Assembly: GCA_023128875.1 (NCBI GenBank)
Contig: JAGMDB010000092.1
Coordinates: 1 to 19,051 of the forward strand
Origin: Dehalococcoidia bacterium
GTDB lineage: Bacteria; Chloroflexota; Dehalococcoidia; GIF9; AB-539-J10
Reading direction: 5' to 3'
DNA length: 19,051 nucleotides
Every line of letters begins with the position of its first letter. Position 1 is the stretch's first letter. The notes beneath the pieces are model-generated. The model was given only the letters and a program-made list of their open reading frames with translations. It did not search any database and was not told where the DNA came from. Of the stretch, positions 15,853 through 19,051 are shown piece by piece. The translations under genes and the position numbers were made by a program.

Positions 15853-16849
15853 TAATGTTCTTTTGGCCCATGGCAGCGGTGGCAAGCTCAGCCATGATTT
15901 GATTGAGAAAAAATTACTTCCACCTCTGGCTAATCCTATGTTAAATCGATTAGATGACTCAGCTATTTTTGAATTTAGCGGACATCTTGCCTTTACCACC
16001 GATAGCTATGTAGTTAACCCTATTTTCTTCCCTGGTGGAGATATAGGCAAGCTGGCTATTTGTGGCACAGTTAACGATTTATCCATGAACGGAGCAAAGC
16101 CTCTATACTTGAGCCTGTCTCTGATTTTAGAAGAGGGTTTCTCCTTAAGCGAACTTGACCGCATAGTTGGGTCGATAAAGGCAGCCGCTGAAGAAGCCGA
16201 AGTACGTATAGTCACCGGGGATACCAAGGTAGTAAATCAGGGACAGGCTGACAAGCTATTTATCAATACCTCAGGGATAGGAGCAATTCCTCTGGGAATT
16301 GATATTTCAGGAGCCAATGCCCGAGCAGGAAATAAAATCATCCTGAGTGGCACTATTGGCGATCATGGTATAGCTGTAATGTGTCAGCGTGAAGGATTGA
16401 AGTTCTCCACTCCTGTACAAAGCGATTGTGCTCCGTTAAACAAACTGGTATCTCAAATGCTAAAATCATCACCAAGAATCCATTGCCTCCGTGACCCTAC
16501 CAGAGGTGGGTTAGCTACTGTGCTTAACGAGTTTACTCAGCAATCAAATGTAGGTATCGTGTTAGAAGAGGATAAGATACCAATGAAGGAAAGTGTCAAG
16601 GCTGCCTGTGAGCTTTTGGGCTTCGACCCCCTTTATTTAGCCAATGAGGGTAAGCTGGTAGCTATAGCCGAGCCAGGCGACGCTGGTAAGATTTTAGCTG
16701 AAATGCAGCAAAATATCTACGGCAGAGATGCAGCCATCATCGGCGAGGTGAGCAATGCTCACCCTGGAAGGGTAATCATGAAAACAAAACTGGGGCCCTC
16801 CCGAGTTGTTGATATGCTCTCCGGGGAGCTATTACCAAGGATATGCTAG
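15845..16849 (+). CDS. hypE: [NiFe] hydrogenase maturation protein HypE
   Basis: HypE dehydrates the thiocarboxamide on its C-terminal Cys to thiocyanate and donates CN to iron on HypCD. The 334-residue protein is of the AIR-synthase (PurM) fold, with LLAHGSGGKL (6-15), FTTDSYVVNPIFFPGGDIGK (about 50-69), CGTVNDLSMNGA (about 73-84), VTGDTKVV and RDPTRGGLATVLNE. It ends in PRIC, with the essential terminal Cys334 as the last residue, so the end is intact. It starts 8 bases inside hypD. The next gene, NAD kinase, begins 10 bases after its stop, so the hyp operon runs on into nucleotide-metabolism genes. Confidence 0.97.
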   Translation: MSDNVLLAHGSGGKLSHDLIEKKLLPPLANPMLNRLDDSAIFEFSGHLAFTTDSYVVNPIFFPGGDIGKLAICGTVNDLSMNGAKPLYLSLSLILEEGFSLSELDRIVGSIKAAAEEAEVRIVTGDTKVVNQGQADKLFINTSGIGAIPLGIDISGANARAGNKIILSGTIGDHGIAVMCQREGLKFSTPVQSDCAPLNKLVSQMLKSSPRIHCLRDPTRGGLATVLNEFTQQSNVGIVLEEDKIPMKESVKAACELLGFDPLYLANEGKLVAIAEPGDAGKILAEMQQNIYGRDAAIIGEVSNAHPGRVIMKTKLGPSRVVDMLSGELLPRIC

Positions 16850-16859
16850 AATAAGGTTC

Positions 16860-17684
16860 GTGAAGCAAGTTGGTATTCTGTACAACTCTAAGCTGGAGAA
16901 AGCCCGAGATGTAGCTAACAAGCTGGGTAAATTATTGTATGCCCAGGGAGTTTCTTCATGGCAATGCCCGGCCTGCGAAGAAGACAAGGCTAAGCAGCAA
17001 GTAGCTGGCTCAGATTTGGTTTTGAGCATTGGTGGTGATGGCACCATACTTCACGCCGCTCACATTTCAGCTCCCGCAAATGTGCCCATATTGGGCATAA
17101 ATTTAGGGAGGTTAGGCTTCATTACTGAGCTAAACGCTGATGAAGCTGCATCAAAATTACCCAGCCTGCTTAAAGGTGCTGGTTGGATTGAAGAGAGAGC
17201 CATGCTTGAAACTCGACTTGAAGACAAAAGTTTCCACGCCTTGAATGATGTGGTAGTGCGAAGTACCGCTGTTCGCCTTGTTAACATAAAGGCAGAAATT
17301 GACAGCGAAATGCTAGCCACTTATAGGGCTGACGGAGTTATTATAGCCACAGCTACCGGCAGCACTGGTTATTCGCTGGCAGCCGGCGGGCCAATCCTCC
17401 ACCCCCAATCCAGAGAAATAATACTGCAGCCAATATCCTGCCATCTTGGATTGAGCCATACTCTGGTCTTGCCCCCACAAAGTATAGTCGTTTTAGGGAT
17501 TGCCACTGGAGATAGGGCCATACTCAGTCTTGACGGCCAGGTCGACATATCTTTACACAACAAGCAAGATATCAGGATAAAACTCAGTTCCTACGTAGCT
17601 CGTTTCTTGAAAACACATCAGCCAGAATATTTCTATAGCTCACTGTGGCAGAAGCTGCGAGGGAAGGAACAATATGAAGATTGA
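16860..17684 (+). CDS. nadK: NAD kinase
   Basis: The ATP-dependent 2'-phosphorylation of NAD+ makes NADP+. The 274-residue cytosolic protein contains the diagnostic GGDGT (58-62), ILGINLGRLGFITEL (following it by about 15 residues), an ALNDVVV segment, and YRADGVIIATATGSTGYSLA with the catalytic region. GTG 16860 is preferred because it yields MKQVGILYNS, the typical start of the family; an earlier TTG at 16806 would add 18 residues read inside hypE. The ribosome site (AAGG) is close to the start, so coupling to hypE is likely. A CPAC pair at 36-39 in the variable N-terminal loop is of unknown meaning. Its end overlaps the following acetyltransferase by 11 bases. Supplying NADP may tie in with the NADP-capable GltD domain upstream, but that is a guess. 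Confidence 0.93.
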   Translation: MKQVGILYNSKLEKARDVANKLGKLLYAQGVSSWQCPACEEDKAKQQVAGSDLVLSIGGDGTILHAAHISAPANVPILGINLGRLGFITELNADEAASKLPSLLKGAGWIEERAMLETRLEDKSFHALNDVVVRSTAVRLVNIKAEIDSEMLATYRADGVIIATATGSTGYSLAAGGPILHPQSREIILQPISCHLGLSHTLVLPPQSIVVLGIATGDRAILSLDGQVDISLHNKQDIRIKLSSYVARFLKTHQPEYFYSSLWQKLRGKEQYED

Positions 17685-18126
17685 GAAAGCAAAAGCAAGC
17701 GATGCCACCTCAATACAACAATTAATTAATCACTTTGTAAGCCAGGATGATGTACTACCTCGCGCCTTAAGCGAGATTTATGAGAATATTAGAGATTTTT
17801 TTGTAGTTAGGGAAGGAAATCAGGTTATTGCTTGTGCAGGATTGCATATAGACTGGATTGATTTGGCTGAAATAAAGTCATTGGCCGCCATCGAGGAAGA
17901 CCAGCATCAGGGAATCGGTTCTTCGTTAGTTCAGGCTTGCCTTAATGAGGCTAAAGAGTTGGGCATAACTACTGTCTATTGTCTTACTCGCAGACGATCT
18001 TTCTTCGAGAAGCAAGGGTTCCATCTGGTTGATAAAATGGAATTGCCACGCAAGGTATGGGGAGATTGCTATCGCTGTCCCAAATTCCCTGACTGTGATG
18101 CATCAGCTCTTATTTACCATATCTAG
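17674..18126 (+). CDS. GNAT-family N-acetyltransferase, ArgA-like (short N-acetylglutamate synthase type)
   Basis: The 150-residue single-domain GNAT has the acetyl-CoA pyrophosphate-binding QHQGIGSSL (77-85) and the conserved AEIKSLAA strand before it (65-72). The C-terminal block LPRKVWGDCYRCPKFPDCD (124-142) has Cys 132, 135 and 141. That tail is characteristic of ArgA-like amino-acid acetyltransferases without the kinase-like N-terminal domain. N-acetylation of glutamate, the first step of arginine synthesis, is the likely reaction; other amino-acid substrates remain possible. The ATG at 17674 has AAGGA about 7 bases upstream inside the end of nadK, an 11-base overlap that suggests coupling. 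No other arginine genes are in the window. Confidence 0.8.
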   Translation: MKIEKAKASDATSIQQLINHFVSQDDVLPRALSEIYENIRDFFVVREGNQVIACAGLHIDWIDLAEIKSLAAIEEDQHQGIGSSLVQACLNEAKELGITTVYCLTRRRSFFEKQGFHLVDKMELPRKVWGDCYRCPKFPDCDASALIYHI

Positions 18127-18169
18127 CGTCACCACGGTGAGCCGAAGCCCTAGGCCCTTCGCTTCTTGC

Positions 18170-18259
18170 CATTTCGAGGAACGAATGCGACAAGACAATA
18201 TTCTCTCACTTGACAGGACAGAGGCAGGATAAGGGTGACAAACAAAACGAAGCAATCTC
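18170..18259. repeat. possible degenerate intergenic repeat (REP/MITE-like) between GNAT and Nudix genes
   Basis: The 146-bp gap contains CATTTCGAGGAACGAATGCG from 18170 and ACGAAGCAATCTC at 18247-18259. Both resemble parts of a dispersed intergenic repeat of the general form CATTGCGAGGAGCGAAGCGA followed by CGAAGCAATCTC, which I recall from many bacterial genomes. The resemblance is from memory and the element here looks decayed. Confidence 0.35.
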
Positions 18260-18272
18260 AGGAAGGAGAGTC

Positions 18273-18824
18273 ATGTTGCCAGAGAAAAAGCTATCCAGCC
18301 AGCAAATTTATCGCGGTCGGGCAGTGAACTTACACCTGGATACTGTAGAGAAACCCAGCGGCAAAAAAGCTACTCGAGAAGTGGTAGAACATAGTGCTTG
18401 CATAGCAGCAGTAGTCCTTGATGACCAGCACAATGTGCTTTTGGTTCGCCAGTTTCGCTATCCAGTAGGCAAGTTCCTCCTAGAAATTCCTGCGGGAGGC
18501 ATTAACCCTGGTGAAGAACCTATTGAGTGTGCTCGCCGCGAATTGCAGGAGGAAATTGGTTACTTCCCCCAGAAAATAAATAAGATAGGTGGGTTTTATG
18601 CCATCCCTGGCTACGGCACGGAGTACCTGCATTGCTTTTTGGCCAGTGACCTTATCCCCAGCCGCCTTATAGCCGAGGATACCGAAGGCATTGAGCTAGT
18701 TCGAGTCCCTCAAAATCAGATACATCAGCTTGTCGCTTCAGGTGAGGTTTGCGATGCCAAAAGCATTGCTGCCTTACTCATTTTCCTCTCCATACAGCAA
18801 GGAAGGATAAGCACGTCTCAATAG
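18273..18824 (+). CDS. Nudix hydrolase, ADP-ribose pyrophosphatase type
   Basis: The 183-residue protein has a full Nudix box, GGINPGEEPIECARRELQEE (about 75-94), fitting Gx5Ex7REUxEExGU. It also has the preceding VLLVRQFRYPVGKFLLEIPAG segment and the PGYGTEYLHCFLA strand typical of ADP-ribose pyrophosphatases (NudF/YqkG group). The expected reaction is hydrolysis of ADP-ribose to AMP and ribose 5-phosphate, clearing a product of NAD breakdown. ATG 18273 has AAGGAG just upstream (18263-18268); an earlier start at 18210 adds 21 unconserved residues and is rejected. It lies 146 bases past the GNAT gene and may be a separate unit. Other sugar-nucleotide substrates are possible. Confidence 0.88.
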   Translation: MLPEKKLSSQQIYRGRAVNLHLDTVEKPSGKKATREVVEHSACIAAVVLDDQHNVLLVRQFRYPVGKFLLEIPAGGINPGEEPIECARRELQEEIGYFPQKINKIGGFYAIPGYGTEYLHCFLASDLIPSRLIAEDTEGIELVRVPQNQIHQLVASGEVCDAKSIAALLIFLSIQQGRISTSQ

Positions 18825-18909
18825 CTTCTATGAAAAGAGTTTATAAAGCCCCTGAGATAGCGGGAATGCCAGCATACTCTGCCAGAAGTTAGGGATGGGA
18901 GACGCACAA

Positions 18910-19051
18910 TCACTGAATGGTATCTGGAGTCACAAGCTGCTGCCCAAGACGAAAGGCATCTTGCAAAGCTGTGGGATGCTCCCTAATTTGAGCTTTGCCA
19001 TCAATTCCCCTAATTAGTAAATCATTGGCATATTTCACACCGATGGCATCG
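18910..19051 (-). CDS. unidentified protein, C-terminal end only (cut by right edge)
   Basis: An open minus-strand frame enters from the right edge and runs 46 codons to a TGA at 18910-18912. It reads DAIGVKYANDLLIRGIDGKA and ends LGQQLVTPDTIQ. The composition is protein-like (alternating charged and hydrophobic residues, no low complexity), and the stop lies in a sensible place for a gene convergent with the Nudix gene. I do not recognise the family. The 85 bases between the two stops show no clear terminator. Confidence 0.5.
   Translation of the reverse strand, partial: DAIGVKYANDLLIRGIDGKAQIREHPTALQDAFRLGQQLVTPDTIQ

Overview
The window is a compact block of anaerobic formate, molybdenum-cofactor and hydrogenase-maturation genes. 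The gene content (NAD-linked tungsten/molybdenum formate dehydrogenase, formate channel, FdhD, MobA, HypFCDE) points to a strict anaerobe with formate/CO2 or H2 metabolism. Moderate GC and the style of the genes fit a Chloroflexota (Dehalococcoidia-like) or Bacillota genome. That placement is an inference and is not proven by the sequence.

Left part (1-3881). The left edge holds a decayed IS3-family transposase on the minus strand. It abuts, within a few bases, the 3' part of a formate dehydrogenase catalytic-subunit gene (plus strand, about 183-1229) that has lost its 5' two thirds, so this is an IS-associated pseudogene. Next come a flavin-dependent pyridine-nucleotide oxidoreductase of the NADH oxidase/CoA-disulfide reductase type (1505-2851) and a formate/nitrite-family channel (3063-3881). 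Each has its own recognisable sigma70-type promoter.

Middle part (3975-10292, minus strand). A three-gene operon is transcribed leftward. It encodes a NuoE-type [2Fe-2S] subunit, a 1039-residue NuoF-GltD fusion and a full-length FdhA with a NuoG-like N-terminus and a catalytic Cys in place of Sec. Together they form a predicted soluble NAD(P)-linked formate dehydrogenase. The extra GltD domain adds a second flavin/pyridine-nucleotide module, which raises the possibility of electron bifurcation or dual NAD/NADP use.

Right part (10549-18824, plus strand). Starting divergently from the fdh operon are fdhD (an odd one without the CGxCG-type cysteine loop), mobA, hypF, hypC, hypD, hypE, an NAD kinase, an ArgA-like GNAT acetyltransferase and an ADP-ribose pyrophosphatase-type Nudix hydrolase. 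Most genes from hypC to the GNAT overlap or nearly touch, which indicates translational coupling. FdhD and MobA serve assembly of the bis-MGD cofactor in FdhA. HypFCDE builds the Fe(CN)2CO centre of a [NiFe] hydrogenase that must be encoded elsewhere, since neither hypA/hypB nor hydrogenase subunits are present here. The 256-bp divergent region between nuoE and fdhD carries candidate promoters in both directions and a 21-bp dyad that could be a shared operator. The last 142 bases hold the 3' end of an unidentified minus-strand gene.
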